Made by a program: the position numbers and the translations under genes. The notes beneath the pieces were generated by a model. The model saw only the letters and a program-made list of their open reading frames with translations. It was not told the origin of the DNA and did no database searches. Of a stretch of 64,000 bases of DNA, positions 48,678 through 57,507 are shown one piece after another. The stretch comes from Pseudoalteromonas rubra (GTDB lineage Bacteria; Pseudomonadota; Gammaproteobacteria; Enterobacterales; Alteromonadaceae). The first letter of the stretch is position 1; the number at the start of each line of letters is the position of its first letter. The DNA lies in NCBI RefSeq assembly GCF_000967655.1, contig NZ_JXYA01000020.1, forward strand, positions 1 to 64,000, given 5' to 3'.

Positions 48678-48707
48678 AGTCTAGGGCTTGACAAGCCTTT
48701 TTGTCAA
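48678..48707 (-). promoter_or_regulatory. Promoter of the dcw cluster (mraZ)
   Basis: A consensus -35 TTGACA (48702-48707) and TAGACT (48678-48683) lie 18 bp apart on the minus strand. The spacer overlaps an inverted repeat CTTGACA/TGTCAAG (48687-48708), which might also bind a regulator. Confidence 0.65.
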
Positions 48708-48778
48708 GTTGGATCACACGGCTTGACTCGCCTACAGGCCAGAAAAATCGCGGGTTTTGCGGAACTCCATGAATTCGG

Positions 48779-48810
48779 TGGGAAAATGTGGGCAGACAAA
48801 TAATGTGGGA
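48779..48810 (+). promoter_or_regulatory. Second, oppositely oriented TGGGN box group
   Basis: On the plus strand TGGGA (48779-48783) and TGGGC (48789-48793) have the same 10-bp period, and the 14 bases TGGGAAAATGTGGG are identical to the top of the mraZ operator on the other strand. A further TGGGA follows at 48806-48810 out of phase. These boxes face the GGDEF-EAL gene. Confidence 0.5.
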
Positions 48811-48939
48811 TCTTTTTACGTAAAAGCGTCCCTTTTTTGATAACTGTGGAATATTTCATTCATGAAATTTTTACGCGCCGGGGTGTTACCAAAAAGCCGA
48901 AAAATTAATAACTCTCGACTAGTATTTAGCTTAAACGGG

Positions 48940-48968
48940 TTGGTTAAAGCGCGCTGCGCTTGTATCAT
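48940..48968 (+). promoter_or_regulatory. Promoter of the GGDEF-EAL gene
   Basis: TTGGTT (48940-48945), a 17-bp spacer and TATCAT (48963-48968) preceded by TTG. Transcription would start near 48975, leaving a leader of only about 25 nt before an ATT codon at 48998, or about 65 nt before the first ATG. Confidence 0.55.
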
Positions 48969-49039
48969 GCCGCCACCTTAAACCCAGGCGAGTTTTTATT
49001 ATTAAAGAAATATCAATAAAACAGCGATTTTACCGATTG

Positions 49040-52027
49040 ATGCTCATACTCAGTCTGCCTGGCTTTTTGCTGATCCTGGCTCTGTTGTTCGCGCAGCGCA
49101 GCAACATGCTACAACTACAGGAGCAACAGGCCCTGATGTATGCCAATCAGGTTGCCACATTACAACATGCCGAAGTGGCCGCCACACAAACGCTGCTGCA
49201 ACAACTGGCCTATCAGCCAGACAATTTGCAACACCATGGTGGTCGCTGCCCACAACTGCTGTCCAATGCACAGCATCTGTCGCCCAGCTTTGCCAACTTT
49301 GGTCTGGCCAAGCCTGATGGTAACGTCACCTGCTCTTTATCTAAGATATCGGGCCCTATCTCCATTGCCGATCGCCCCTACTTTCAGCAGGCAATCGATG
49401 AGGGCACCTTTAGTATTGGTGAATATCAGCATGACAGAAGTATCGACAGTGCCACACTCAACTTTGCCCACCCGGTTTATCAGCATGGTCAGCTGGTGAT
49501 GGTGATCATAGCCGTGAAACGCTTGTCACACTGGAGCCGCTCACTGTCCAGACTCACGCTGCCTCAGGGCACCCGCGTGATGATTGCCGATCACACCCGT
49601 GCGATTGTCGCCGAATACCCATACAGTACTGAGCCTTTGGGCAGAGCTGTTAGCTCAGACTGGCCAGCGAGTCTGAGCGAGCAGGCGGTGCTACTCAATG
49701 ATGCCAATGGTCACCACTATGTGTATATTCGCCTGCCTTTATTGGCCGCGCGCGGTGAGCTGAGCATCTATTTCGCTTTCCCATTTGAAGCGGCCTGGCA
49801 ACAAACGCAGCGCCACTTTGCGCTGGTTTTAAGCAGCTTTTTTATCTTGCTGTGCCTGCTTATCTGGCTGGCCCGTTATCGTCTCAACAAAACCCTGCTG
49901 CTACCCTTAACGCAATTCAGGCAAGCCATTGCAGCCCTGGCACAGGGACGCACACTGGATCTCACCCGCCACACCATGCCACAGGAACTGGCCGTGCTGG
50001 GGGAACATTTTGAAAACATGGCCAAAGTGCGGTTGCAAACCGAGCAACAGTTAACCCATAAACACACAGAACTGCAAACTCTGCTGTCGGCGCTGCCCGA
50101 CAGCTACCTGCGCGTCGATACACAGGGGCAGGTACTGGCTAAACACGGTAACCTGGTGCAACAAGGCAATACGCTGAGCGAGCTGTTTCCACACCATATT
50201 CATAAACGGATCCGGGTTGCGCTAACACTCCTTAAAGAGCAGCCTCAGCTGCTGCTGGAATATACCCAGGGCGAGAATCAGCAGGGCTATGAGGTGCGTG
50301 TTCAGGGCATGAGCCACGGCGAAGAAGCTGTGATAGTGATCCGAGATATCAGCCACCGCAAGCGCCAGGAAGAAGCACTGAATCTGGCGGCGCTGGTATA
50401 TAACAACTCCAGTGAAGGCATGGTCATTACCGATGCACATGGTTATATCCTGGATGTTAACCTTGCATTTGTTGAAGTGACCGGATTCAGTGCGCAGGAG
50501 GCCATTGGAAAAACCACCGCGATTCTCAACTCAGGCAAACACGACCGCGACTTTTACCGCCAGATGTGGCATGCACTCAACGACACCGGCCGCTGGCAGG
50601 GCGAGATAGTTAACCAACGCAAAAATGGTGAGCTGTATACCGAATGGCTGACCATAGATACAGTTTATGACGAGCAAGGCGCGCCCTACCGCAGAGTAGC
50701 CATTTTTACGGATATTACCGACAACAAACGCAAAGATGAGCAACTTTGGCGACAAAGCCACTATGACTCACTGACCGATCTGCCCAACCGGACTAGCCTG
50801 AAAAAGCATCTCAATACCTTGCTTGAAACACCTGGCACATCGCTGGCCATTCTGCTGCTGGATCTCGACCATTTTAAGGATATTAACGACACCTTAGGGC
50901 ATTATTATGGCGATCAGCTACTGGCCCAGGTTGCCAAAGCGCTGCAGTCTCTGGAACAACCCGGCCTGACGTTATCGCGGATCGGTGGCGATGAGTTTGT
51001 GATTATCTGCGAGCACTGTCGCACGCAAGCGCACGCCATTTCACTGGCGGAGCGTGTCCTGAAGGTATTTAAGCAAGACTTTATCCTCGAAGGTGAACAT
51101 TGTCAGATAGGCGCCAGCATTGGCATTGCGCTTAGCCCCAGAGACGGTGATAGCAGCGAGCTGTTACTGAAGGCCGCCGATCAAGCCATGTACCAGGCAA
51201 AAAGCCTGGGCCGCAATGGGTATGCCTGCTTTGACTCGGCCCTGCGCCAGCAAAATGAGCAGCGGCTTGTTATGCTCAGAGACATGCGTCAGGCATTAAC
51301 CGACGCACAATTTGTGATGTACTATCAGCCGATAGTGACCATGCAAACCCGGCAGATCCACAAAGCCGAAGCCCTGATCCGCTGGCAGCATCCAGACAAG
51401 GGGATGATCAGCCCGGGTCACTTTATACCCCTTGCTGAGGAGACCCAGCTGATCCATCAACTGGGAGAGTTTGCCTTCCAGCAAACGCTGCAAACACTCA
51501 GCCACCTGCAACAACGCCATGGTGCGTTCCAGATCAGTCTGAACGTATCGCCAGTGCAGTTTAACGCCAAACACACCAGCCTGCTGAAGTGGCAAGAACA
51601 GCTCCACGACGCCAATTTGCAACCCGAAGACGTGGTCATTGAAATCACCGAAGGCCTGATGATGCAAGGAGAAGGCCGCAGTCAGGCACGCCTTGGTCAG
51701 CTCATCCAGCAAGGGTTTTCAATTGCGCTGGATGACTTTGGTACCGGTTACTCCTCCCTGGCTTATCTTAAGCAAATGGACACCGACTTGATCAAGATAG
51801 ACAAACGCTTTGTTGATGGCATTGAACACAACGAAGACGACCTGGTACTGTGCGAAACCATGATCATGATGGCACATCAGCTAGGGCTTAAGGTCATTGC
51901 TGAGGGCATTGAAACCGCTACGCAGCATGAGCTGCTCAAACAAGCTGGGTGTGATTATGGTCAGGGGTATTTTTATGCCAAGCCTATGAGCCTGGCCGAT
52001 TTAGAGGCTTTGTTGTACAACAGTTAG
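49040..52027 (+). CDS. Membrane PAS-GGDEF-EAL cyclic-di-GMP enzyme
   Basis: Signal protein of 995 aa. It has a membrane helix (about 1-18), a periplasmic sensor region (about 20-258), a second helix (about 259-282) and a HAMP-like linker. Two PAS regions (about 345-440 and 449-560), a GGDEF domain (about 575-735) and an EAL domain (about 750-990) follow. RIGGDEF, AEALIRW and DDFGTGYSSL are all intact, so both cyclase and phosphodiesterase chemistry are possible. The start is uncertain: ATG 49040 and TTG 49037 have no ribosome site, while the frame is open upstream and an ATT at 48998 follows AGGCGAG. That would add IIKEISIKQRFYRL. It stands alone. Confidence 0.88.
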   Translation: MLILSLPGFLLILALLFAQRSNMLQLQEQQALMYANQVATLQHAEVAATQTLLQQLAYQPDNLQHHGGRCPQLLSNAQHLSPSFANFGLAKPDGNVTCSLSKISGPISIADRPYFQQAIDEGTFSIGEYQHDRSIDSATLNFAHPVYQHGQLVMVIIAVKRLSHWSRSLSRLTLPQGTRVMIADHTRAIVAEYPYSTEPLGRAVSSDWPASLSEQAVLLNDANGHHYVYIRLPLLAARGELSIYFAFPFEAAWQQTQRHFALVLSSFFILLCLLIWLARYRLNKTLLLPLTQFRQAIAALAQGRTLDLTRHTMPQELAVLGEHFENMAKVRLQTEQQLTHKHTELQTLLSALPDSYLRVDTQGQVLAKHGNLVQQGNTLSELFPHHIHKRIRVALTLLKEQPQLLLEYTQGENQQGYEVRVQGMSHGEEAVIVIRDISHRKRQEEALNLAALVYNNSSEGMVITDAHGYILDVNLAFVEVTGFSAQEAIGKTTAILNSGKHDRDFYRQMWHALNDTGRWQGEIVNQRKNGELYTEWLTIDTVYDEQGAPYRRVAIFTDITDNKRKDEQLWRQSHYDSLTDLPNRTSLKKHLNTLLETPGTSLAILLLDLDHFKDINDTLGHYYGDQLLAQVAKALQSLEQPGLTLSRIGGDEFVIICEHCRTQAHAISLAERVLKVFKQDFILEGEHCQIGASIGIALSPRDGDSSELLLKAADQAMYQAKSLGRNGYACFDSALRQQNEQRLVMLRDMRQALTDAQFVMYYQPIVTMQTRQIHKAEALIRWQHPDKGMISPGHFIPLAEETQLIHQLGEFAFQQTLQTLSHLQQRHGAFQISLNVSPVQFNAKHTSLLKWQEQLHDANLQPEDVVIEITEGLMMQGEGRSQARLGQLIQQGFSIALDDFGTGYSSLAYLKQMDTDLIKIDKRFVDGIEHNEDDLVLCETMIMMAHQLGLKVIAEGIETATQHELLKQAGCDYGQGYFYAKPMSLADLEALLYNS

Positions 52028-52113
52028 GAGTGTCACATTTTAACCAACCCAACACTCAGAGCCATGCACTTGTATTTGAACAGCTTTTTCTCGCCTTCAG
52101 CTCAAAACAAAAA

Positions 52114-52136
52114 AGGCCACAGTTTGGCTGTGGCCT
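52114..52136 (-). terminator. Rho-independent terminator of the alkaline phosphatase gene
   Basis: AGGCCACAG-TTTGG-CTGTGGCCT is a perfect 9-bp stem followed by TTTTTTGTTTT on the minus strand, 58 bp past the phosphatase stop codon. It also lies 87 bp beyond the convergent GGDEF-EAL gene. Confidence 0.88.
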
Positions 52137-52194
52137 AAATAAGATCGGCAGATCTTTTATGTTAGTTATTATGGATTATCCTTAAAAACCTGTC

Positions 52195-53901
52195 TTACTC
52201 AGCCTCTGCCAGGCCCAGCGCTTTAATCATCTTAGTGCCGATGTCGACATGGTGTTGCAGTGTTGAGAACTGCTCAGTCACGCCAGCCGGACCAAACGCG
52301 TAGACAGGAACAGGTGCAGCTGTGTGTGTACCAGTGCCCCACACTACGTTTTGCTGTTTCGCCACGATGCGGCCAACTTTGGCTGTATAGTCTTCAGTGC
52401 CGTACACATAGAAGTCAGAGAAGTCATCAAATTTAGGCAGCGGTACATTGTCGCTATTGAAGCCTTTAAATTCATTCATGCGAGCGGCTTCGTCAATGCT
52501 GACTTCATACGGCGTGTACATTTTGATGGCATCTTGCCAGTCCTGATCCGTTGAGTTGCTGAAGTCATAGTCACCATTTACATGGCCAATCACATCGTAG
52601 AAGGTACCTTTTTGTGCGTACAGCGTATCCAGTAATTCAAGACCACCGAAATTAAACTTAGGCTTGTATTGTTTACCGCGCATACCGTCGCCCGGCAGGT
52701 CAACACCGTCTGGTTTGTTGTGGCTTGAATAGCTGAAACCAAAGCTACCTGTTTCGTGGTCAGCAGTCACAACAACCAAAGTGTCGGTACGCTCTTTAGC
52801 CCACTCATGAACAGCTTCTACCGCTTCGTCAAACTTCAGTAGCTCATTGAGCATCCAGCCCGCGTCGTTCGCGTGACCTGCCCAGTCAATCTGACCACCT
52901 TCGATCATGAGGAAGAAACCGTCTTCATCTTTAGACAGTATATCCAGCGCTTTCAGTGTCATGTCTTTTAAAGAAGGCTGAGTACAGCTGTTATCCGCTT
53001 TACATGCTTTATAGGCAATCCCATCTGCCATACCTGACTTCGCAAACAAACCGAGGATTTTGTCACCTTTAAGTGCACTCAGTTGTGCATTGTCAAAGGC
53101 CAGCTCATAGCCATGCTGCTCTTTTGCCTCTACCACAACATTGCGTTCATCTTTTCGTTTTGAGTCTGAATATGACTTTTCAGGCATGCCCAGAGCAGCC
53201 ATTTGCTGCTTAACTTCAGCCGCTTTTTGTTTAATTTCCTCTGAGGCACCTTCGGCTTTCGCCGCTTTTAGCACTTCAGGTAAGAATGCACGCGCTCCGC
53301 CAGAAAGCATGACATCGACCATGCCACTTTCAACCATTTCAACGGCAATTTCCGGCTCGTAAGAGCGGTGAGGCTGGTGTGCAGCAAAGGCAGCTGGCGT
53401 AGCATGAGTCAGGCGCGTATCAGAGACCAGACCTGTTGCTTTGCCTGCTTTCTTAGCTTTCTCCAGAATGGTTTCAATCACATAACCCTGGTCATCCAGA
53501 CCAATCATTTCAGAGCCAGCGGCTTTGCCCGTTGCCAGCTGTGTTGCTGAACAGGCTGAGTCAACGACCAGCTTGCCATTTTCGCCATGTGGTGCGTTTA
53601 GTGATAAACCCAGATGACCACCGGCAGCAAGTTTAGACAGCGCGGTTTCATTGTTTTTATTGTTATACGTAGAATTGGGTGCACGACGTGCATACTCTTC
53701 AAGTAATCCAACCTGCTGTGCGCCCATCCCGTCTCCAATCAACAGGATAACATTCTTCACCTGAGTAACAGGCTTAGGCGCAACTTCAACCTCTTTAACA
53801 ACCTCAACTTCTTTTACGACTTCTACCGTTTTGGTATCGTCATCATTACATGCGGTCAATAAGACGGCAGATACCGCCACTGCTAATAGCTTTTTTTTCA
53901 T
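52195..53901 (-). CDS. Alkaline phosphatase lipoprotein
   Basis: PhoA-superfamily phosphomonoesterase of 568 aa. The signal sequence ends in VLLTAC, so the protein is predicted to be lipid-anchored. An acidic Thr/Val/Glu-rich spacer (KEVEVVKEVEV) then leads to the catalytic domain. The metal site LIGDGMGAQQ, the nucleophile segment DSACSATQLATGKAAG and ADHETG are all present. It should release phosphate from organic esters in the periplasm or at the surface. No clear Pho box was seen in the 98 bp upstream. Confidence 0.93.
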   Translation of the reverse strand: MKKKLLAVAVSAVLLTACNDDDTKTVEVVKEVEVVKEVEVAPKPVTQVKNVILLIGDGMGAQQVGLLEEYARRAPNSTYNNKNNETALSKLAAGGHLGLSLNAPHGENGKLVVDSACSATQLATGKAAGSEMIGLDDQGYVIETILEKAKKAGKATGLVSDTRLTHATPAAFAAHQPHRSYEPEIAVEMVESGMVDVMLSGGARAFLPEVLKAAKAEGASEEIKQKAAEVKQQMAALGMPEKSYSDSKRKDERNVVVEAKEQHGYELAFDNAQLSALKGDKILGLFAKSGMADGIAYKACKADNSCTQPSLKDMTLKALDILSKDEDGFFLMIEGGQIDWAGHANDAGWMLNELLKFDEAVEAVHEWAKERTDTLVVVTADHETGSFGFSYSSHNKPDGVDLPGDGMRGKQYKPKFNFGGLELLDTLYAQKGTFYDVIGHVNGDYDFSNSTDQDWQDAIKMYTPYEVSIDEAARMNEFKGFNSDNVPLPKFDDFSDFYVYGTEDYTAKVGRIVAKQQNVVWGTGTHTAAPVPVYAFGPAGVTEQFSTLQHHVDIGTKMIKALGLAEAE

Positions 53902-53999
53902 TGTAGTGTTCCTAAAACGTAATCATCTGAGCCGCGGCACAGTTTAGGGACACTTGATGACTCTTTTATTTCAGCCGGATTACACTTTGTGTTATTGCA

Positions 54000-55193
54000 C
54001 TATTGTTTTTTCATCAAAAAAGCGCCAGCCAGATGGCCACTCACCCCAAAGATAAAGATACTCAGTAAGACGGTGGCTGCCGTGATCTTAGTGATCAGCA
54101 GACTGTCTGGCAGTTCAGAACCCAGCAGCATCAGACTTAACACCACCGACGCCAAACCTTTTGGCCCAAACCAGGCCAGCACCACTCGCTCGTACCAATT
54201 TAGCCGGGTGCCCAGTAATAGTAAGATCACAGGAAAGAAGCGGAACACAGCCACTGCCAGCAGGGCATAGGCCCACACCAGCCAGTCAAATGTTGTGAAC
54301 ATCAGCACACTGGCGCTGATCCCGAAGATCACCCACAGAATATAAGCCGCCAGGTCAGCAATGTGCTCACTTTCTTCAATGAGTTTGTCTTTCAGGGCAT
54401 CACGAAAACCATAGTCAAACAACAAGCCACTGATAAACACCGCGATAAAGCCGCTGCCGCCAGCTAATTGCGTAACGGAAAACACCGCAATGGCAATCCC
54501 GATAAACAAAAACGGACTGCTCTTGGCGGCAAAGAAGTGATGACGATAGGTCAACTTTATCAGGTAAATGGCGATAGCAGTTAACACTAATGCAACAACC
54601 AGTGCGAGGCCGACTTCCTGCAAAAATAGCGCTCCCAGAGAGCGCTGCGCGGGCTGCTGGGTATACAGACTGCTGCTGAGTAAGAACAGAAAAACCGGCA
54701 CACATAAACCATCATTCAGGCCACTTTCCACATTAATGGCCTCGCGAAGCTTAGCCGGTACCTGCTTTTGCTGAATAAAGCTCTGACATAAGGCCGCATC
54801 GGTGGGTGTCAGCATAATCGCCAGAATAAAACAGCTTAGCCAGGGCAAAGCCAACAGCGCATATGCCCCAAATGCCGCAAACCCCATGGTTAATGGCAGC
54901 GCGAGCAACAGTAACAGCGGCAGTTGATAGGAGTGCAGCAGCACTCTGAGACGAGTTTTTGCCGCATCAGAGAACAAAAAAATGGCCAGGATCAATTCTA
55001 CCAGCGGCAAAAACTCACGCAGCGTTTCCAGCCGCAGCGCCAGTGAATCCTGAAAATACCAACCCAGGGCACAGCCAAACAGCACAAACCACATCGGCCC
55101 GGTAAATTCCGCCCGCTGCAGCTGACGAATAGCAATGGAATATAAAAAAATGGCCAGCCCCAGCCAGGCCAGCACCAGATAGATTTTTTCCAC
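54000..55193 (-). CDS. NhaP-type cation:proton antiporter (CPA1)
   Basis: This 397-aa inner-membrane protein has about 11-12 predicted helices. The central LTPTDAALCQSF (about 127-138) and ESGLNDGLCVPVFLFLL (about 155-171) contain the Asp residues of the CPA1 ion-binding site (TD and ND pair). It should exchange Na+ or K+ for H+, as expected for a marine bacterium. It lacks the long C-terminal regulatory domain of KefC-type proteins. It begins 228 bp from the divergent ppaC gene. Confidence 0.85.
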   Translation of the reverse strand: MEKIYLVLAWLGLAIFLYSIAIRQLQRAEFTGPMWFVLFGCALGWYFQDSLALRLETLREFLPLVELILAIFLFSDAAKTRLRVLLHSYQLPLLLLLALPLTMGFAAFGAYALLALPWLSCFILAIMLTPTDAALCQSFIQQKQVPAKLREAINVESGLNDGLCVPVFLFLLSSSLYTQQPAQRSLGALFLQEVGLALVVALVLTAIAIYLIKLTYRHHFFAAKSSPFLFIGIAIAVFSVTQLAGGSGFIAVFISGLLFDYGFRDALKDKLIEESEHIADLAAYILWVIFGISASVLMFTTFDWLVWAYALLAVAVFRFFPVILLLLGTRLNWYERVVLAWFGPKGLASVVLSLMLLGSELPDSLLITKITAATVLLSIFIFGVSGHLAGAFLMKKQ

Positions 55194-55384
55194 TTAACGC
55201 CTCCTTGGCTAAGTTAAACAAAGACCACTTTATACTACGCTTGCAGTATTAACAGAGCAAAGAAAATACCCGGATAGCTTGCAGTTACATTCGGGATAAC
55301 AACTCAGAGCGCAAGCGGATGTTATGCGGCACATGAAAAAGCTGCGATTAGCCCAGCTTATGCTGTTTTCTTGTGGTTAATTTT

Positions 55385-55393
55385 TGCTAGAAT
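55385..55393 (+). promoter_or_regulatory. Extended -10 promoter of ppaC
   Basis: TGCTAGAAT is an extended -10 element (TGN plus TAGAAT) 29 bp before the ppaC start. The -35 region (TTTTCT, 16 bp upstream) is weak, as is usual with extended -10 promoters. Confidence 0.5.
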
Positions 55394-55421
55394 GGCGACA
55401 AATTTTTTTGGAGAACCGTCA

Positions 55422-56342
55422 ATGGCAATGTATGTAGTGGGACACAAGATCCCAGACTCAGATTCAATTTGTGGTGCAATTGCACTGGCTTACCTGAAGA
55501 ACCAGATCGGTGAAGAAGCAGTTCCAACACGTTTGGGCGATGTTTCTCCCGAGACCCAGTTCATTCTGGAGCGCTTTGGCTTTGAAGCCCCGGAGCTTAA
55601 GCTTAGCTATGCCGGTGAAGAAGTCTATATCGTTGACCATACAGAGAAAACACAAGCGCCAGACGACATCGACGAGGCTACTGTTGTTGGCGTGGTTGAC
55701 CACCACAAACTGGGCGACCTGACTACCTCAACGCCGCTTGAGTGTTGGATCCGTCCGGTAGGGTGTAGCAATACCATCATTAAAATGATGTACGACTTTT
55801 ATGGCGTAGAAATCCCACAAGGGATTGCAGGCCTGATGATGTGTGCCATCCTGAGCGATACAGTGATCTTCAAATCACCAACTTGCACGACAGCAGACAT
55901 TAAATGTGTAGAAGCACTGGCTGAAATTGCCGGCATCGAAGACTTTAAAGCACTGGGCATGGAAATGTTCAAAGTCAAATCCGCGGTTGAAGGCACACCG
56001 GCACGCGACCTGGTAATGCGTGACTTTAAAGACTTCAACATGAACGGCAACCTGGTTGGTATCGGCCAGCTGGAAGTGATCGACCTGTCTGTATTCGACG
56101 ACATCAAAGCCGACTTGGAAGCTGACATTGCTAAGCTGAAAGAAGAAGGTGGCCGTCACTCAGTATTACTGCTACTCACCGACATCATGCAAGAAGGCTC
56201 ACAAATGCTGATCGCTTCTGACGACGAAAGCATTGTCGCCAAAGCCTATAAGGTTACCCCTGAAAATAGCCGAGTATGGCTGGATGGCGTACTAAGCCGT
56301 AAAAAGCAGGTTGTTCCGCCACTGCAAGATGCATTCGCATAA
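55422..56342 (+). CDS. ppaC: Manganese-dependent inorganic pyrophosphatase
   Basis: Family II pyrophosphatase of 306 aa with DHH and DHHA2 domains. GHKIPDSDSICGAIA (about 6-20), VVDHHKLGD (about 94-102) and the C-terminal SRKKQVVPPL (about 293-302) are the expected metal- and phosphate-binding elements. It hydrolyses PPi in the cytosol. I start at the ATG at 55422, with GGAGA seven bases upstream. The 17 additional upstream residues of the open frame have no support. Confidence 0.97.
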   Translation: MAMYVVGHKIPDSDSICGAIALAYLKNQIGEEAVPTRLGDVSPETQFILERFGFEAPELKLSYAGEEVYIVDHTEKTQAPDDIDEATVVGVVDHHKLGDLTTSTPLECWIRPVGCSNTIIKMMYDFYGVEIPQGIAGLMMCAILSDTVIFKSPTCTTADIKCVEALAEIAGIEDFKALGMEMFKVKSAVEGTPARDLVMRDFKDFNMNGNLVGIGQLEVIDLSVFDDIKADLEADIAKLKEEGGRHSVLLLLTDIMQEGSQMLIASDDESIVAKAYKVTPENSRVWLDGVLSRKKQVVPPLQDAFA

Positions 56343-56364
56343 ACCTGGCTGATAAACCTCAGAA

Positions 56365-56391
56365 AAAGCCCTGCTCCTGTCAGGGCTTTTT
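56365..56391. terminator. Bidirectional terminator between ppaC and the EamA gene
   Basis: AAAAGCCCTG-CTCCTGT-CAGGGCTTTT is a 10-bp stem with a T run on the plus strand (ppaC) and an A run that gives U on the minus strand. It lies 22 bp past ppaC and 5 bp from the end of the convergent exporter gene. Confidence 0.88.
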
Positions 56392-56396
56392 TGTTT

Positions 56397-57302
56397 TTAG
56401 CTGCTCTGCAAGGCAGACGATGCATTTTCTTTCTTGTTATCACGTTTACCCTGATACTGGTAAACAAAAATGGCACACATGATGATGCCCAGGCTAACCG
56501 GGAGCCGCGCGTCAAATACCTGATCGCTGATGAGATAAGATAATAGCACCCCCACGGTTGGCACCAGATAATTACTGAATGAGGCAAAAGCCGGCCCTTT
56601 GCTCATGATCAGCTGCATAAACAAGATATACACGACTCCACCACAGAACACCCCGAGATAACCACTGGCGAGTACTGCGTCTAGTTTGATTTGTGCCACA
56701 TCCAGTGGCGAAAATAACACAGCCAGGGGCAGTAACTGCACAGCAGAAATCGCAATCACATCACGAGCCACAACCACAGGGTGCAGATGTGCAAGCTTTC
56801 TGACCAGGATTAGACTCAGGGCAAAGCTCAGCGCCGCAATAAAAATTGCCGCAGCTCCCACAAACTGAGAGGTCGATTGCGTTTGCAGCTGGGGTAAAAA
56901 TAAATACAACAAGCCGGCAAATCCAATCAGGCCACACACAACCCCTTTAACGCTAAACTCACTGTCTTTGAGCAATAAGGGGGCAAGTAAAATCGTCAGC
57001 AGAGGATTCATGCCCGTAATGACCGCGGCATGCGCAGCTGCCGTTGTTTGCTGCCCCCAGGCCACGAGCAGAAATGGTAAAGTGGCTTCCAGCAAGCCAA
57101 TGACAAACAACAAACGCCAGTGTCCGGGTTCACGCTTTAAACCCAGAAAATAACAGGCAACAATCAGTACCAGCGCACCGATACCAGAACGCAACGCGGC
57201 TATCCACAGTGCCGGGATACTCTCCAGCGCAACAGCATTAAAGGTATACTGGGATCCCCACAGCAATCCGCACGCTATCAACATCATTATAGACTTCATC
57301 AA
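56397..57302 (-). CDS. EamA/DMT-family transporter
   Basis: Drug/metabolite transporter of 301 aa with ten predicted helices in two EamA repeats (about 5-140 and 150-285). WGSQYTFNAVALESIPALWI (about 15-34) is a typical start for RhaT/EamA exporters. A charged tail (KRDNKKENASS) lies in the cytosol. The substrate is unknown. Related proteins export amino acids or metabolites. It ends at the bidirectional terminator. Confidence 0.85.
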   Translation of the reverse strand: MMKSIMMLIACGLLWGSQYTFNAVALESIPALWIAALRSGIGALVLIVACYFLGLKREPGHWRLLFVIGLLEATLPFLLVAWGQQTTAAAHAAVITGMNPLLTILLAPLLLKDSEFSVKGVVCGLIGFAGLLYLFLPQLQTQSTSQFVGAAAIFIAALSFALSLILVRKLAHLHPVVVARDVIAISAVQLLPLAVLFSPLDVAQIKLDAVLASGYLGVFCGGVVYILFMQLIMSKGPAFASFSNYLVPTVGVLLSYLISDQVFDARLPVSLGIIMCAIFVYQYQGKRDNKKENASSALQSS

Positions 57303-57346
57303 ACACTCCTTTTATTGGTTAGGGTAACCAACCAGGCTTGCATGTT

Positions 57347-57507
57347 ATACCAATTTGCTTAATTAAGTGTTCTATTTTGAGGCAAGAAAATAGGGGGATA
57401 ACAAGGCAAAAATTTTGCTATTTAGTTGTTCTAAATAAGAAATTTTTAACACCGTTAGCGCCATATTTGCTCCCTCAAATTGAGCAGGTATTAAGTGAAA
57501 TTGGTAT
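57347..57507. repeat. MITE-like element with 10-bp perfect terminal inverted repeats
   Basis: A 161-bp non-coding stretch is bounded by ATACCAATTT (57347-57356) and AAATTGGTAT (57498-57507). The similarity continues inwards (GCTTAAT versus the complement CACTTAAT). Internal inverted sequences such as CTATTTTGAGG and CAAGAAAATAG suggest a folded RNA or ssDNA. Ends of this form are, to my recollection, common dispersed repeats in Pseudoalteromonas. The right end forms part of the stop codon of the neighbouring oxidoreductase gene. No second copy was found in this window. Confidence 0.6.
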
